From contig PGZM01000007.1 in NCBI GenBank assembly GCA_002841395.1, positions 62,001-126,000 of the forward strand: a stretch of DNA of 64,000 bases, written 5' to 3'. The notes below the pieces were generated by a model. That model searched no databases and was not told the origin of the DNA. It saw nothing but the letters and a program-made list of their open reading frames with translations. The stretch comes from Firmicutes bacterium HGW-Firmicutes-9 (GTDB taxonomy: Bacteria > Bacillota > Clostridia > Christensenellales > CAG-138). How positions within the stretch are numbered: the stretch's first letter is position 1; each line of letters starts with the position of its first letter. Below are positions 43,612 to 52,712 of this stretch, in pieces. The position numbers and the translations under genes were made by a program.

Positions 43612-44601
43612 TTATCTTCTTGGATAGAAAATTTCCGCATTGACCGCATCCGGGCGCAGAATTTGCATCGGCGGCTGCTGGCGGGGCTGTTCCGGCTGCT
43701 GCCGCGGTTGCTCCTGCTGCGGGGTCGAAACGCCGCTCTTGTACTGGCTGATCATCTGATATGCTTCGGCAAACAGTGTCGCTAGCTTATCCGCAACCTG
43801 GGCAAACTCCCGCTGCTGCTGCGACGCATCAGGCTGTGCAGGCTGCTGCACCGGCTGCGGTTGCACAGGCTGCTGGTACGTCTGCTGCGGTTGCTGCTGA
43901 ATCGGCTGCTGAAGCGGCGGTTGCGCCGGCTGCTGCACAAAGCGGTTTTCGGCTGTAATGACTTCCGACCGCGTCGGGCGGGCTGCTTGCTCAAACACAG
44001 CGCTGCTTTGCTCAAAGTCGTAGCTGGAGTCCTGATTTTCCGCGGGTTTCACGGTCACAGAACGCAGATAGTACACTTCCTCACGCAGGCGGTCACTTTC
44101 TTCGATGAGGCGTTCGCGCTCAGCCCTCCAGGTGTTCACGAGGTTGGAGGCTTGCGCCACCGCGGCGCGCAGCTGCTGGGTCTCTTTTTCCAGCGCACGG
44201 AGGCGCTCCGAGCTGCCACTGTTTGCAACTTCTTCGCGGAGACGTTCCAGTTCGTCACGTTCTGCGCCATGCGCCTTGACGGACTGAAGCAGTGTGTTGA
44301 TGCGCGTACTCGCCGTGCTCAACTGCGCATCGCGCTCGTAGAGCAGTTCCTTTAACTTCTTAATGGCGCAATTTCGCGCCTGAATCTCACTTCTTGCGGA
44401 GTCCAGCTGCGCGAGCAGATCCTCCTGCTCCTGTTTTGCAGCCTTTGTCTGCTGCGCGAGGATGCGCTTGACGTTCTCCACATATGCTTGCACATCGCGC
44501 GGATCATAGCCGGACATTGCGCGCCGAAAACGCGCATCCGCATCCATGCGGCTACGCAAAGAGTCAATCCCAGCTTCGTTTCTTTCCAAACGTTCCTTCA
44601 C
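43612..44601 (-). CDS. DivIVA-like coiled-coil protein with Gln/Pro-rich tail
   Basis: The 329-residue protein has a short DivIVA-like motif (FRRAMSGYDPRDVQAYVENV, residues 27-46), a long coiled coil (about 50-180), and a low-complexity Gln/Pro region (about 215-310) around a short ordered segment (FAQVADKLATLFAEAYQMI). DivIVA-type proteins bind curved membrane and recruit partners to poles or septa; the motif here is partial, so that role is an inference. The start overlaps the end of the DUF192 gene by 4 bases. Confidence 0.78.
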   Translation of the reverse strand: MKERLERNEAGIDSLRSRMDADARFRRAMSGYDPRDVQAYVENVKRILAQQTKAAKQEQEDLLAQLDSARSEIQARNCAIKKLKELLYERDAQLSTASTRINTLLQSVKAHGAERDELERLREEVANSGSSERLRALEKETQQLRAAVAQASNLVNTWRAERERLIEESDRLREEVYYLRSVTVKPAENQDSSYDFEQSSAVFEQAARPTRSEVITAENRFVQQPAQPPLQQPIQQQPQQTYQQPVQPQPVQQPAQPDASQQQREFAQVADKLATLFAEAYQMISQYKSGVSTPQQEQPRQQPEQPRQQPPMQILRPDAVNAEIFYPRR

Positions 44602-44939
44602 CGGATCACCTCCAATACGTCTCCCGCGGCTATTCCGCGGCGCTTTGCGCTGCCTTCCGGCAACTCAAGCACATGCTTTGCGCCGCGTTGCAGCGGCATC
44701 ACTTTGCCGGGTGCGATGGCGTCGTCCACACGCAGGACACGACCTTCTTTGTCCAGATACAGCGCGTCGATGGGATATCCCATCCCGACGGTGTGAATGG
44801 CGTTGCAGGGCGTGAGCAGCATGCCGCCGTCTTCTTGAAGCGACCTGCCGAGCAACCCGCGCAGACGCGCAAAATATCCTCTGGCGTGCCAAACCTTCGC
44901 GATGGATTCTCCATTTTTCTTGATTTCGACAGTCTTCAT
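44598..44939 (-). CDS. DUF192 family protein
   Basis: The 113-residue protein has the DUF192 fold signature: RGLLGRSLQEDGGMLL near residue 28, IHTVGMGYPIDALYLD near 50, and KHVLELPEGSAKRRGI near 85. The ATG at 44939 follows GAGGAAAG and is preferred over an upstream start at 44972. Family function is unknown. A promoter candidate lies 55-90 bases upstream, and the gene is coupled to the DivIVA-like gene by a 4-base overlap. Confidence 0.9.
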   Translation of the reverse strand: MKTVEIKKNGESIAKVWHARGYFARLRGLLGRSLQEDGGMLLTPCNAIHTVGMGYPIDALYLDKEGRVLRVDDAIAPGKVMPLQRGAKHVLELPEGSAKRRGIAAGDVLEVIR

Positions 44940-45001
44940 GTCTTTCCTCGCTCTGGCAGGCAGATTTACCACAAAGATATAATACCTCTGATGGTAACTC
45001 T

Positions 45002-45030
45002 ATTATCACAGAAACTTGACATTATCGCAA
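45002..45030 (-). promoter_or_regulatory. Candidate promoter for DUF192-divIVA-like operon
   Basis: On the minus strand TTGCGA (45030-45025) and GATAAT (45007-45002) are 17 bases apart, and TG precedes the -10 by one base. The -35 lies inside the last codons of tadC. Confidence 0.6.
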
Positions 45031-45948
45031 TGATGAAATCATGCTCATCGCCGCGGGTCCAAGCAGAATGATAAAAATGACCGGGAAAATAAACGCAACC
45101 GTAGGAAGCATGATCTTTATCGGTGCCTTCGCGGCCTGCGCTTGTATCCTTTGCTTGCGCTCCACGCGCAGACGATCTGCCTGTGCATCCAGCACGCTCT
45201 TGATCGGAACGCCCAACTGATCCGCCTGCAGCAGAGAGGTGACAAACACCGTCAGCTCCTTGACGTCGCAGCGATCCGCCATCTCCTTGAGCGCCGTTCT
45301 GCGCGGAACACCCATCTGTACTTCGCGGATGGCATTATATAACTCGGTCAGAACAACATTCTTGTTTTTTGAATATTGCCGCACGATCGCGGCATCCAGT
45401 CCGAGACCTGCCTCGACGCTGACGACGAGAACGTCCATGGTCTCCGGCAGCTCGCGCAAAATGGCTTCCTTCCGCTGCTTGACGCGGGATGTGAGAAATC
45501 TGCTCGTGCCAAACATCGGGATGTTGATCATGACCATCAAAAGGATTACACGCAGAAACAGGTTGATCCGAAGTAATAAAAACATCGCTCCGCCGATCGC
45601 AAGAAACACAAAGAGAAGAACGATTTTGATAAATCCGAATTCCTGAGCGGTCAAGGCAAGCCCCGAGGACCGAAGCTGTTTTTCTATCTTTACTGAAGAC
45701 TTGCTAGGTGCCGCTTGTTTTCGATTCCCTGCCGATCTTTTAACCCCGTCCGAAATACGTTTGATAAACGGCTTGATCACGCGTTCGGAGAATGATTTTC
45801 TCAGCTCTTCATCGCTATAAACGCGTTCTGTCTCCACCACTGCAGAAAAACGCTTATGCATATGGTCGCTCTTTTTTCCGTAATCCTGCAACAGCGCAAT
45901 CAGGCTGAGGAACACCGCAATGGTGAAGAATAAAACGGCAACTCGCAT
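45022..45948 (-). CDS. tadC: Tad pilus inner-membrane platform protein TadC
   Basis: The 308-residue protein has an N-terminal membrane helix, a basic cytoplasmic stretch, and a T2SF domain (about 130-295) with RELPETMDVLVVSVEAGLGL near residue 160 and terminal helices (about 270-305). TadC pairs with TadB to form the membrane platform for Flp pilus assembly. GGAGGAGG precedes the ATG. It is the last gene of the tad operon; no clear terminator follows. Confidence 0.93.
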   Translation of the reverse strand: MRVAVLFFTIAVFLSLIALLQDYGKKSDHMHKRFSAVVETERVYSDEELRKSFSERVIKPFIKRISDGVKRSAGNRKQAAPSKSSVKIEKQLRSSGLALTAQEFGFIKIVLLFVFLAIGGAMFLLLRINLFLRVILLMVMINIPMFGTSRFLTSRVKQRKEAILRELPETMDVLVVSVEAGLGLDAAIVRQYSKNKNVVLTELYNAIREVQMGVPRRTALKEMADRCDVKELTVFVTSLLQADQLGVPIKSVLDAQADRLRVERKQRIQAQAAKAPIKIMLPTVAFIFPVIFIILLGPAAMSMISSLR

Positions 45949-45963
45949 ACGGTTTCCTCCTCC

Positions 45964-46893
45964 CTACATTTTAATGTTGACGATTTTGCGGACGATCAGG
46001 AACCCGATCGTCTCCAGTACTACGCTTAAACCAAGCATGATGCGTCCCGTCTGCGTCTCAAAGAACATATTGATGTACGTCGGGTTGATGAACATCAATA
46101 GAAGGATGATAAATACAGGCAGCGCGCCGATGATATAGCCGCTCATGCGTCCCGCGGACGTCATGGTGCGAATCTCGCCGCGCAAGCGAATGCGTTGGTT
46201 GATCGTGTCGGAGATGTTCGAAAGAATCACCGCGAGATTACCGCCGACCTGCCGCTGGATGATGACGGCGGAGCACATCAACTCCAGATCCGGGTTCTTT
46301 GTGCGGCTGACAAGCCTTCCCAGGCTGGTTTCAAGCGGCATGCCATATTGCGTTTCACGATAGACGCGCATAAACTCGCGTGAGATGGGCTCCTCCATCT
46401 CGTCCGCAACGTTCTTCATCGCAGACTGAAACGATTGGCCGACGCGCAGCGCATTGCAGATGATCGAAAACGCATCCGACAGCTGTAATCCCAGCTGAGC
46501 GAGGCGTTTGTTTTTCTTGATGGTGACCCAGATGATCGGCGCTGACGCACCGACGATGACAAGCCCGATACTGATCGTCAACGGCGCGCCGAGGAACAGC
46601 GCGATGGCGGGAATCACACCGCCGGTCATGATCCAGAACGTTACAAACTCTTCCGCGCGGAGTGCAACGCCCGCGACATAGAGTTCATCCGCGATCTGAT
46701 CCAGACGGAGCGGATTGCGCTTGTCGCGCTCTTTTTTGACACGCCGGTTGGCATTTTCCTCATTTCCGAGGTCAAAGAGTGTGCGGACGCGTTCATCCAT
46801 CCTGCGCTTATCTTTGGTTCTCGCGTAAGCGATCAGGTAGAAGATGAAATAGAGTGCGATGACAACCGTGCCTACAACCATTGCTCGAATCAT
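45964..46893 (-). CDS. tadB: Tad pilus inner-membrane platform protein TadB
   Basis: This T2SF-domain protein (309 residues) has an N-terminal helix, two central helices (about 85-130), the conserved segment LQLSDAFSIICNALRVGQSF near 165-184, and C-terminal helices. Two ATG codons are possible; the second, at 46893, is better placed after AAGGAG (9 bases), because the first overlaps the ribosome binding site. It precedes tadC by 15 bases. Confidence 0.93.
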   Translation of the reverse strand: MIRAMVVGTVVIALYFIFYLIAYARTKDKRRMDERVRTLFDLGNEENANRRVKKERDKRNPLRLDQIADELYVAGVALRAEEFVTFWIMTGGVIPAIALFLGAPLTISIGLVIVGASAPIIWVTIKKNKRLAQLGLQLSDAFSIICNALRVGQSFQSAMKNVADEMEEPISREFMRVYRETQYGMPLETSLGRLVSRTKNPDLELMCSAVIIQRQVGGNLAVILSNISDTINQRIRLRGEIRTMTSAGRMSGYIIGALPVFIILLLMFINPTYINMFFETQTGRIMLGLSVVLETIGFLIVRKIVNIKM

Positions 46894-46950
46894 GTATTCC
46901 ATCTCCTTTCGTTAGATTTCAGTGTAATACTTTCTTTGTTCAAAAAGCGA

Positions 46951-48258
46951 TTAAGAGAACCAATCATCCCGTAATCCGGCACCCGCCGCGACTAGCTTGT
47001 CGGCGCAGCGCGGCTTAATACCTGTTGCGCGGAAGCGTCCCGGCGTACGGCCATCGCCGTAATCATAGGTGAAGATCTCCTGGGTGACGATCACTTCGCC
47101 TTCCATGCCGAGCACTTCGCTGATGCCGATGACCTTTCTGCTTCCGTCTCGCATACGCGATTGCTGCACGATGATGTCGATTGCAGACGAAATCTGCTGA
47201 CGAATGGCGGAAATCGGCAGGTTCATGCCCGCCATGAGTACCATGGTTTCCAAACGGGCCAGCATATCTCGCGGAGAGTTCGCGTGACCCGTGGTCAGCG
47301 AGCCGTCGTGACCCGTGTTCATCGCCTGCAACATGTCCAGCGCTTCTCCGCCGCGAACCTCGCCGACGATGATTCGATCAGGGCGCATACGCAATGCGTT
47401 TCTTACGAGGTCTCGAATGGTGATCTGCCCTGTTCCTTCAAGGTTTGCGGGGCGCGCTTCCAGCGTCAGCACATGCTGCTGCTGGAGCTGAATTTCCGCC
47501 GCGTCTTCGATTGTCACGATGCGTTCGTCATTCGGAATATAGGCGGAAAGCACGTTGAGCAGCGTGGTTTTACCGCTGCCGGTACCTCCGGAAACAACGA
47601 CATTGAGTCTGCCTTTGACGCAGGCTTCGAGAAATGACGCCATCTTGATCGTCAAGCTTCCGAAATCAATCAGGTTCTGAACGGTCAGCGGCTTTTTAGA
47701 AAATTTACGAATGGTGAGCAACGGCCCTTTCAGCGAGAGCGGCGCGATAACAGCGTTGACACGCGAGCCATCCTGCAAACGCGCGTCTACCATCGGGTTC
47801 GCTTCATCGATGTGTCGTCCCAACGGGGAGACGATGCGGTCGATCACGTTGAGCAGCTGCTCGTTGTCGTAAAACGTAACGTCGCTCTGAATCAGTTTGC
47901 CTTTGCGTTCTACAAAGACCTGCTTGGCGCCGTTGACCATAATTTCCGTTACGGTTTCATCCGCCAGCAGTTTTTCCAGCGGGCCTAGGCCGCGAATGGA
48001 ATCATAGATCTCGATTGCGATACGGTTGCGCTCAGGGCGCGCCATGCTGGCCGCATGCTGCTCCAGCGCGGCTTCAATGATCGAGCGTGTATCCGTCTCG
48101 TTGGTGCCGCCGGTGTGCTTTTCGTCGCGCTTGTTGAGCGCCTCAACGACCTGATAGTGTACCCGGTCTCTCAGCGCTGCATTTTCGTCTGCATCCGCTT
48201 GCGTTCCGCCAGCTTGCATCGCGGGTGTTTTCTTATCGAGCCGTTCTAATAGTCCCAT
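46951..48258 (-). CDS. tadA: Tad pilus assembly ATPase TadA (CpaF)
   Basis: TadA is the secretion ATPase that drives Flp pilus assembly. The 435 residues include an N-terminal domain (to about 150), the Walker [16 protein letters not shown] near 220, the Asp/His box region [15 protein letters not shown], and Walker [16 protein letters not shown] near 295. The start follows GGAGGATGTAAAC, made by the last codons of tadZ, which stops 2 bases before. Start and neighbours are typical for tad loci. Confidence 0.96.
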   Translation of the reverse strand: MGLLERLDKKTPAMQAGGTQADADENAALRDRVHYQVVEALNKRDEKHTGGTNETDTRSIIEAALEQHAASMARPERNRIAIEIYDSIRGLGPLEKLLADETVTEIMVNGAKQVFVERKGKLIQSDVTFYDNEQLLNVIDRIVSPLGRHIDEANPMVDARLQDGSRVNAVIAPLSLKGPLLTIRKFSKKPLTVQNLIDFGSLTIKMASFLEACVKGRLNVVVSGGTGSGKTTLLNVLSAYIPNDERIVTIEDAAEIQLQQQHVLTLEARPANLEGTGQITIRDLVRNALRMRPDRIIVGEVRGGEALDMLQAMNTGHDGSLTTGHANSPRDMLARLETMVLMAGMNLPISAIRQQISSAIDIIVQQSRMRDGSRKVIGISEVLGMEGEVIVTQEIFTYDYGDGRTPGRFRATGIKPRCADKLVAAGAGLRDDWFS

Positions 48259-48260
48259 GT

Positions 48261-49400
48261 TTACATCCTCCGAATCATGGCCTGCGCGAAGGCGCGAATC
48301 TCTTTGCTCGCCTTGGAGTTCGGCGCACAGCTGAGCATCGGAATTCCGCGATTGACGGCAAGCATTGCTGCCTTCAGATCAAACGGGATGACGAGCACAG
48401 GTGACGCTTCGAGCAGATTGGCCACGTTCTTCACCGTGATGGTGGAAATGCCGTCTTTGTTGACCACGATCTGGAGTTTATCCTGCTGGTTCAGCGCTTC
48501 CATGACCTTGATGCTGCGCTTTGCATCGTGCAGCGAGGCGATATCCTCGTTGACGACGAGCAGGATCGTGTCCGCGGTTTCCATCGCTGAAATGGCGCAG
48601 TCTCCAAATGAGACGCCCATATCGACTATGACATAGTCAAACTCCGTGCGCAGTGTCGATAGAATCGCGCTGACATGCGATGGCTGAATCAACTCCGCAT
48701 ACTCAGGCGAACTACTGGAGAGCATGACTTGTATTCCGCTTTGATGGCGGATGAGATAGCTCTTGATCGTGGAGAGTTCGAAATTGTGCTCTTCGACCAT
48801 ATCCGCGATGGTGTCGCCTTTGGAGATGTCCAAAAAAACGCCAACCTCCCCGAATTGTAAGCTCAGGTCGATCAGCGCAACTTTTTTGTTCATGGTCGCA
48901 AGCGCATAGGCGAGGTTGACCGCGAGCGTGGTCTTCCCAACGCCGCCCTTCGGGGAGTAGCAAACGACGATCTTGGAATCGTAGCTTGCAATCTTTTGCG
49001 TGGTGTTTCTGCGGTTCTGGTCGCGATTCGCCGTCGCCATAATGTGCGAACAGATATCGTGTTCGCTGCTGCTGATGTCGATGACACGCGAAATGCCGCA
49101 CTCCATCGCGCGGGCGAGCGTGCGACTGTCCAACGCGGGTGCGATCAGAATGATCGTGATGTCGCTGCGCGTGGTAAACATGCGCTCCGCAAAGTCAAGC
49201 TCCTGTTCGGGCTGTGCGCGCGTGCCAATCAGAAGCACATCCGCGGGTTGAGACGACGCCTTTCTTAGACCGTCCGCATCCGGACGGAATGTGCTGACAA
49301 CGCGTAAAGCCTCGTCTGTCAACAAGCTGGAGATCAGTTTTCTGTCATCGGCGGAGTGTGCCACCAACATGATTCGAATGCCGTTCGTCTTGTTTTCCAT
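48261..49400 (-). CDS. tadZ: Tad pilus localisation ATPase TadZ/CpaE
   Basis: The 379-residue protein has an N-terminal receiver-like domain without an obvious phosphoacceptor (about 8-125) and a MinD/ParA ATPase domain with the deviant Walker A SPKGGVGKTTLAVN near 148, followed by VALIDLSLQFGEVG. TadZ proteins mark the cellular site of pilus assembly. AAAGG precedes the ATG. It lies between cpaB and tadA. Confidence 0.93.
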   Translation of the reverse strand: MENKTNGIRIMLVAHSADDRKLISSLLTDEALRVVSTFRPDADGLRKASSQPADVLLIGTRAQPEQELDFAERMFTTRSDITIILIAPALDSRTLARAMECGISRVIDISSSEHDICSHIMATANRDQNRRNTTQKIASYDSKIVVCYSPKGGVGKTTLAVNLAYALATMNKKVALIDLSLQFGEVGVFLDISKGDTIADMVEEHNFELSTIKSYLIRHQSGIQVMLSSSSPEYAELIQPSHVSAILSTLRTEFDYVIVDMGVSFGDCAISAMETADTILLVVNEDIASLHDAKRSIKVMEALNQQDKLQIVVNKDGISTITVKNVANLLEASPVLVIPFDLKAAMLAVNRGIPMLSCAPNSKASKEIRAFAQAMIRRM

Positions 49401-49457
49401 GCCCTAACCTTTTCTGTTCCGCAATTCTTATGTCCGATCTTTTAACTGCACGCCAGT

Positions 49458-50231
49458 TTATTTCGCCAACTCCAGCAATTGATTGCTCAGGATCGGTAGT
49501 TCTATGTTGCGATCATGATCGCCGGATGCGCGAAGAAGCAGCGTCAACACACCGGTCTTCGATCCCTGCACAATGCGCATCGCATCCTCTGGCGTTACAA
49601 ACAGCGTAACGCTGGTATAGGTTTCTTCGCCATCGGTCAACTTGTTGGCAAGCGTCTTACCGATTGCTGCAACGCAGATATCCTGCGCGACGACAAGAGT
49701 CGCGCTTTCGGTTGATTCTTCGATTTCCGAAGGCGCCGGGGTTCCAACTTTTGCACGGTATGCATCTTTGATGCTATTGCCGTAAATGGTTACCGTGGTG
49801 AAGGACAACACATCGACATAATCACCGCGCTGGATAAATCCGGCAACACCAGAAATATCGTCCACCGCAATTGTCATCGCGCGCATACCTTCCGGCACCA
49901 TGTAGGATAGCCCGCTGCCTGTCTCGCCAAACTTCTTGAGTTTTGCCGCATAGAGCTCTTCGCCCTGTAGGATTTGTGCCTCAGTGACAAAGCCTACAAC
50001 ATCGTCGAACTTTCGTGCAGCAGACGGATTGGCATAACCCATCGGAATCTGCTTGAATTTCAACATATCTGCGGTAATCGGCGTAAACGCGGGGATATCC
50101 ATCGCGGCGACCACTACGGTGTCATAGTCGACCTTGACTTCTTTTTGCGTTTCCAATTTATCCAGATAAAAATACAACAAGGCGCCCGCACAGAGCGCCG
50201 CGACGAGTGCGAACAGACCAACCTTCTTCAT
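49458..50231 (-). CDS. cpaB: Flp pilus assembly protein CpaB/RcpC
   Basis: The 257-residue protein has an N-terminal membrane anchor (residues 3-23), an SAF domain (about 40-105; VVVAAMDIPAFTPITADML), and an RcpC/CpaB domain (DDISGVAGFIQRGDYVDVL near 125). In Gram-negative bacteria CpaB works with the secretin; here no secretin gene is present, so it probably acts at the membrane or wall. GGAGGGGAC precedes the ATG. Confidence 0.93.
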   Translation of the reverse strand: MKKVGLFALVAALCAGALLYFYLDKLETQKEVKVDYDTVVVAAMDIPAFTPITADMLKFKQIPMGYANPSAARKFDDVVGFVTEAQILQGEELYAAKLKKFGETGSGLSYMVPEGMRAMTIAVDDISGVAGFIQRGDYVDVLSFTTVTIYGNSIKDAYRAKVGTPAPSEIEESTESATLVVAQDICVAAIGKTLANKLTDGEETYTSVTLFVTPEDAMRIVQGSKTGVLTLLLRASGDHDRNIELPILSNQLLELAK

Positions 50232-50301
50232 GTCCCCTCCAATCCAGATTATGGATGCCGCAATCGAACCATCGATACGGCATCCATCTTCCGATGAAAC
50301 C

Positions 50302-51321
50302 TTAGTTTGTTAAAATGAGGCTATAAACGCCGAACTCAGGCAACGTCCCGGTCAGGTCTCCGTCGGCTGCGCCGATATTGACCATATTTGCATAGGACCC
50401 GATAACGCAACCCTGATCTTCATACGTCGTATAGTCTTCCAATACGAACGCCGCGAATCCCTTGATGCGGACGTATTTATGCGAACTATCCGTGTACTCG
50501 ATGACCGCAATCTTCATCACACGCGGACAATCATCGACGTACTTTGTGATCTTACATCCGCCTTCAGACGGAAAATGTGTGCATCCGTTGTAGCGGCTTA
50601 CAATTCCGGAGTAGGTCGGCCCTGTCATATTACCGCCCTCAATCGGAAGGATGGTTCCGACTGTCAGCTTCGCCTGATAGCCGTTGGCAAGCCAGCTTGT
50701 GTAGTCGTTTGCGCCGCCGCCCTTTACGCCGTCGAGGTCGATCGCACCAAACGCGCCGTTCTCGACTTCTATATCGTTATCCCCATATTTCAAGATGCAA
50801 TGATCTGTCAAATTTTGATCAATGAGATCCTGTAGAATATGCTCCTGAATGGAGAGCGGCACCAGATCGGACAGCGCGGAGCACGGAACGATCTTCGCCT
50901 TTGCATCACGCGCAAACGTGATGGACGTTATCCCGAAAATCTTTGCAAAACTGGTCTCCGCCGAAGCCGGTTGGCTCACATAGATGGAATAATATGCGCC
51001 ATCGTTCAGATCGCCCAGTGTAACCGTGGTGCTGGTCGTATCCGTTACACCATTCTTTGTCAAATATTCTTTCGCGACCTCTGTAGCCCTCGCAACTGCG
51101 GTCGTATCGCCGCTTCTGACCGGCAACGTCATGCCGGAGGCGAGAACCGCCGCATCTACCGCGGTTTGGGTTTGCGCAGTTTTAACATAGGCTGCGCCCA
51201 AGTCGGTGACTGTTGCCGCAGCGCCGATTAATGCTGTTATTGCGAATATGATGACCAGCAGTGATTGTCCGCTTTCTTGACGAAAAAGCCAACGGGAAAG
51301 CTGCTTCAACCATGCTTTCAT
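50302..51321 (-). CDS. tadG: TadG-like pseudopilin/pilus assembly protein
   Basis: The 339-residue protein begins with the Tad-like Flp assembly segment (RQESGQSLLVIIFAITALIG at 14-33), a pilin-like helix, and continues with an extracellular region of about 300 residues (alternating polar sequence with Cys pairs near CTHFPSEGGC). TadG is thought to be a minor pseudopilin or anchoring subunit. Residues after the anchor are poorly conserved, so it would be named TadG-related by most annotators. AAAGGAAG precedes the ATG. Confidence 0.88.
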   Translation of the reverse strand: MKAWLKQLSRWLFRQESGQSLLVIIFAITALIGAAATVTDLGAAYVKTAQTQTAVDAAVLASGMTLPVRSGDTTAVARATEVAKEYLTKNGVTDTTSTTVTLGDLNDGAYYSIYVSQPASAETSFAKIFGITSITFARDAKAKIVPCSALSDLVPLSIQEHILQDLIDQNLTDHCILKYGDNDIEVENGAFGAIDLDGVKGGGANDYTSWLANGYQAKLTVGTILPIEGGNMTGPTYSGIVSRYNGCTHFPSEGGCKITKYVDDCPRVMKIAVIEYTDSSHKYVRIKGFAAFVLEDYTTYEDQGCVIGSYANMVNIGAADGDLTGTLPEFGVYSLILTN

Positions 51322-51382
51322 AGTGACCGCTTCCTTTCTGTAGGGATGTCAGTCTTCCTTCGAGGAGATTAGCTACCCTGCG

Positions 51383-51802
51383 CTAACTCATCTTCATCGT
51401 ACATTCCGAGCGCAGATGGAATGTACCGTCTTCCGTAAGAAATGCCGTCAATGGTGTCAATGGCGGTAGGTTGTACTCGGTTACAACCGTGATGTCGCCG
51501 TCTCGAAAGCTCGACGGGTTCGAGTATGTAACCGTAATCGTCAATGGATCCTTCAGGTAAGACGGCTTCATTACGTTGATGCGATCGATCACGTCCGATG
51601 TGTTTGCGGAAGCGCTGGTTGCGACAATGCCAACACGAACACCTTCGCGCGTGATGTTATCCAGCACGAGCCTCGTGGACGCAAGCCACCCCATCTCCAG
51701 CATGCCGAAGATCAAAAGCAGTAGCAGAGGGAGCGTCAGCGCCATCTCGACCGCAGACTGACCGCCTTCGCGGCGTTTCCGCTTGCGTAATTTCATTTTC
51801 AC
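51383..51802 (-). CDS. tadE: TadE-like pseudopilin
   Basis: The 139-residue protein has the TadE signature GGQSAVEMALTLPLLLLLIF (residues 13-32) with the processing Gly and conserved Glu, then a 100-residue extracellular domain. TadE is a minor pilin processed by the prepilin peptidase. The best start is GTG at 51802, 8 bases after GGAGG; an in-frame ATG lies two codons later. Confidence 0.9.
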   Translation of the reverse strand: MKMKLRKRKRREGGQSAVEMALTLPLLLLLIFGMLEMGWLASTRLVLDNITREGVRVGIVATSASANTSDVIDRINVMKPSYLKDPLTITVTYSNPSSFRDGDITVVTEYNLPPLTPLTAFLTEDGTFHLRSECTMKMS

Positions 51803-51927
51803 GGCTTCTCCCTCCTTTAAAAAGTATTTTTCATATTGATGATAGACGATCTATCATCGGCATCTCTCACGCTGCAAAGACATGGTGTAGCGTCAGAGAT
51901 ACCGAAGATGCCAAAAATGGATGAGTG

Positions 51928-51970
51928 CCGGAATGAGAACGGCCTTTTTTAAAGGTCGCTCCCATTCCGG
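51928..51970 (-). repeat. Long stem-loop between the pilin genes and tadE
   Basis: Arms starting CCGGAATG and ending CATTCCGG pair over about 19 positions with two G-U pairs and one mismatch. No strong T run follows on the minus strand. With the pilins upstream and assembly genes downstream, it probably limits read-through or marks an RNA processing site. Confidence 0.7.
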
Positions 51971-52175
51971 AAATCCTGATTCCGAGCCATACACAGCGTC
52001 CGGCGGTTTGCCAGCAGCTGCGTCAACCTGAAAACGCCAGTTTGAGAATCCTCCCGCTCTTGGGATGTTCACAAGCGTTGGAAAACAGAGCTCATTGTTC
52101 ATGAGCTGGAAATGAAGGTGATCCGCTTGCTTCGCTGCCAATCGGCACCGAAGCATTAGGCAGGCTTGATCGCGT
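51971..52175 (-). other. Spacer with two hairpins after flp3
   Basis: Directly after the flp3 stop a stem pairs GCTTCG with CGAAGC and TGCC with GGCA (52129-52154). A second pairs AGCTCAT with ATGAGCT (52089-52107). Together with the stem at 51928-51970, three hairpins follow in series over about 230 bases. A reading frame of 87 codons here has no ribosome binding site and is not considered a gene. Confidence 0.55.
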
Positions 52176-52331
52176 TTATGTCAGGTGATTGTTCGTAAAG
52201 TTCGAGAAAAACCCGGTTACATTGTTGCCAAGCAGCGTCAACGCGCCGATGACTACAAACGCGACAAGCAGGATGATCAGGCTGTATTCAACCAGCCCTT
52301 GTCCTTCTTCATTCCGGACGTAAACTTCCAT
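52176..52331 (-). CDS. Flp-type pilin, divergent third copy
   Basis: This 51-residue pilin reads NEEGQGLVEYSLIILLVAF at residues 7-25: the Gly10/Gln11 cleavage site is followed by Glu-Tyr at +5/+6, the Flp motif recognised by TadV, and a hydrophobic helix. It is more divergent than its two neighbours (MEVYVR at the start, C-terminal NNHLT). It is the last of three tandem pilin genes; AGGACG precedes the ATG. Confidence 0.88.
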   Translation of the reverse strand: MEVYVRNEEGQGLVEYSLIILLVAFVVIGALTLLGNNVTGFFSNFTNNHLT

Positions 52332-52369
52332 CGTCCTGCATCCTTTTCCCTTGAGTTTCGCTTGGCTTC

Positions 52370-52522
52370 TTATTTCAGCGAGTTGGTGACGTTGGTGAAG
52401 GTGTTCTTCACGCCGTTGCCGAGCAGTGCGATTGCGGCGATGACGACGACCGCGACGAGCGCGATGATGAGACCGTATTCGACCATGCCCTGGCCTTCTT
52501 CATTCATTAAGAAACGCTTCAT
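52370..52522 (-). CDS. flp: Flp-type major pilin, second copy
   Basis: The 50-residue prepilin has a short leader (MKRFLMNEEG), the cleavage site before QGMVEYGLIIALVA and a helix of about 20 residues, followed by a short tail ending TNVTNSLK. It differs from the next copy at only three residues. GGAGG (in TTGGGAGGACAAAAAT) precedes the ATG. Confidence 0.93.
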   Translation of the reverse strand: MKRFLMNEEGQGMVEYGLIIALVAVVVIAAIALLGNGVKNTFTNVTNSLK

Positions 52523-52559
52523 ATTTTTGTCCTCCCAATTAATATTATATTGATTGTTC

Positions 52560-52712
52560 TTATTTCAGCGTGTTGGTGATGTTGGTGAAGGTATTCTTCA
52601 CACCGTTGCCGAGCAGCGCGATGGCTGCGATAACGACGACCGCGACAAGCGCGATGATCAGGCCATATTCCACCATGCCCTGGCCTTCTTCATTCATGAG
52701 AAACTTTTTCAT
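52560..52712 (-). CDS. flp: Flp-type major pilin, first copy
   Basis: The 50-residue prepilin starts MKKFLMNEEG, with processing by TadV expected after Gly10, then QGMVEYGLIIALVAVVVIAA and a short tail ending TNITNTLK. A very strong ribosome binding site (AAAGGAGGA) precedes it. It follows the peptidase gene by 175 bases that contain GC-rich, self-complementary sequence (for example CGTCGC with GCGACG) but no gene. Confidence 0.94.
   Translation of the reverse strand: MKKFLMNEEGQGMVEYGLIIALVAVVVIAAIALLGNGVKNTFTNITNTLK

Noticed and set aside
43612..44015. Possible tandem repeat or recombination site in the Gln/Pro-rich region.
   Set aside because: The DNA repetition follows from CAG/CTG-type codons for Gln and Pro in the DivIVA-like protein tail, not from an exact repeat array.
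51893..52156. An 87-codon minus-strand frame between flp3 and tadE.
   Set aside because: There is no ribosome binding site, the sequence overlaps three hairpins, and the translation looks unlike a protein of any family I know.
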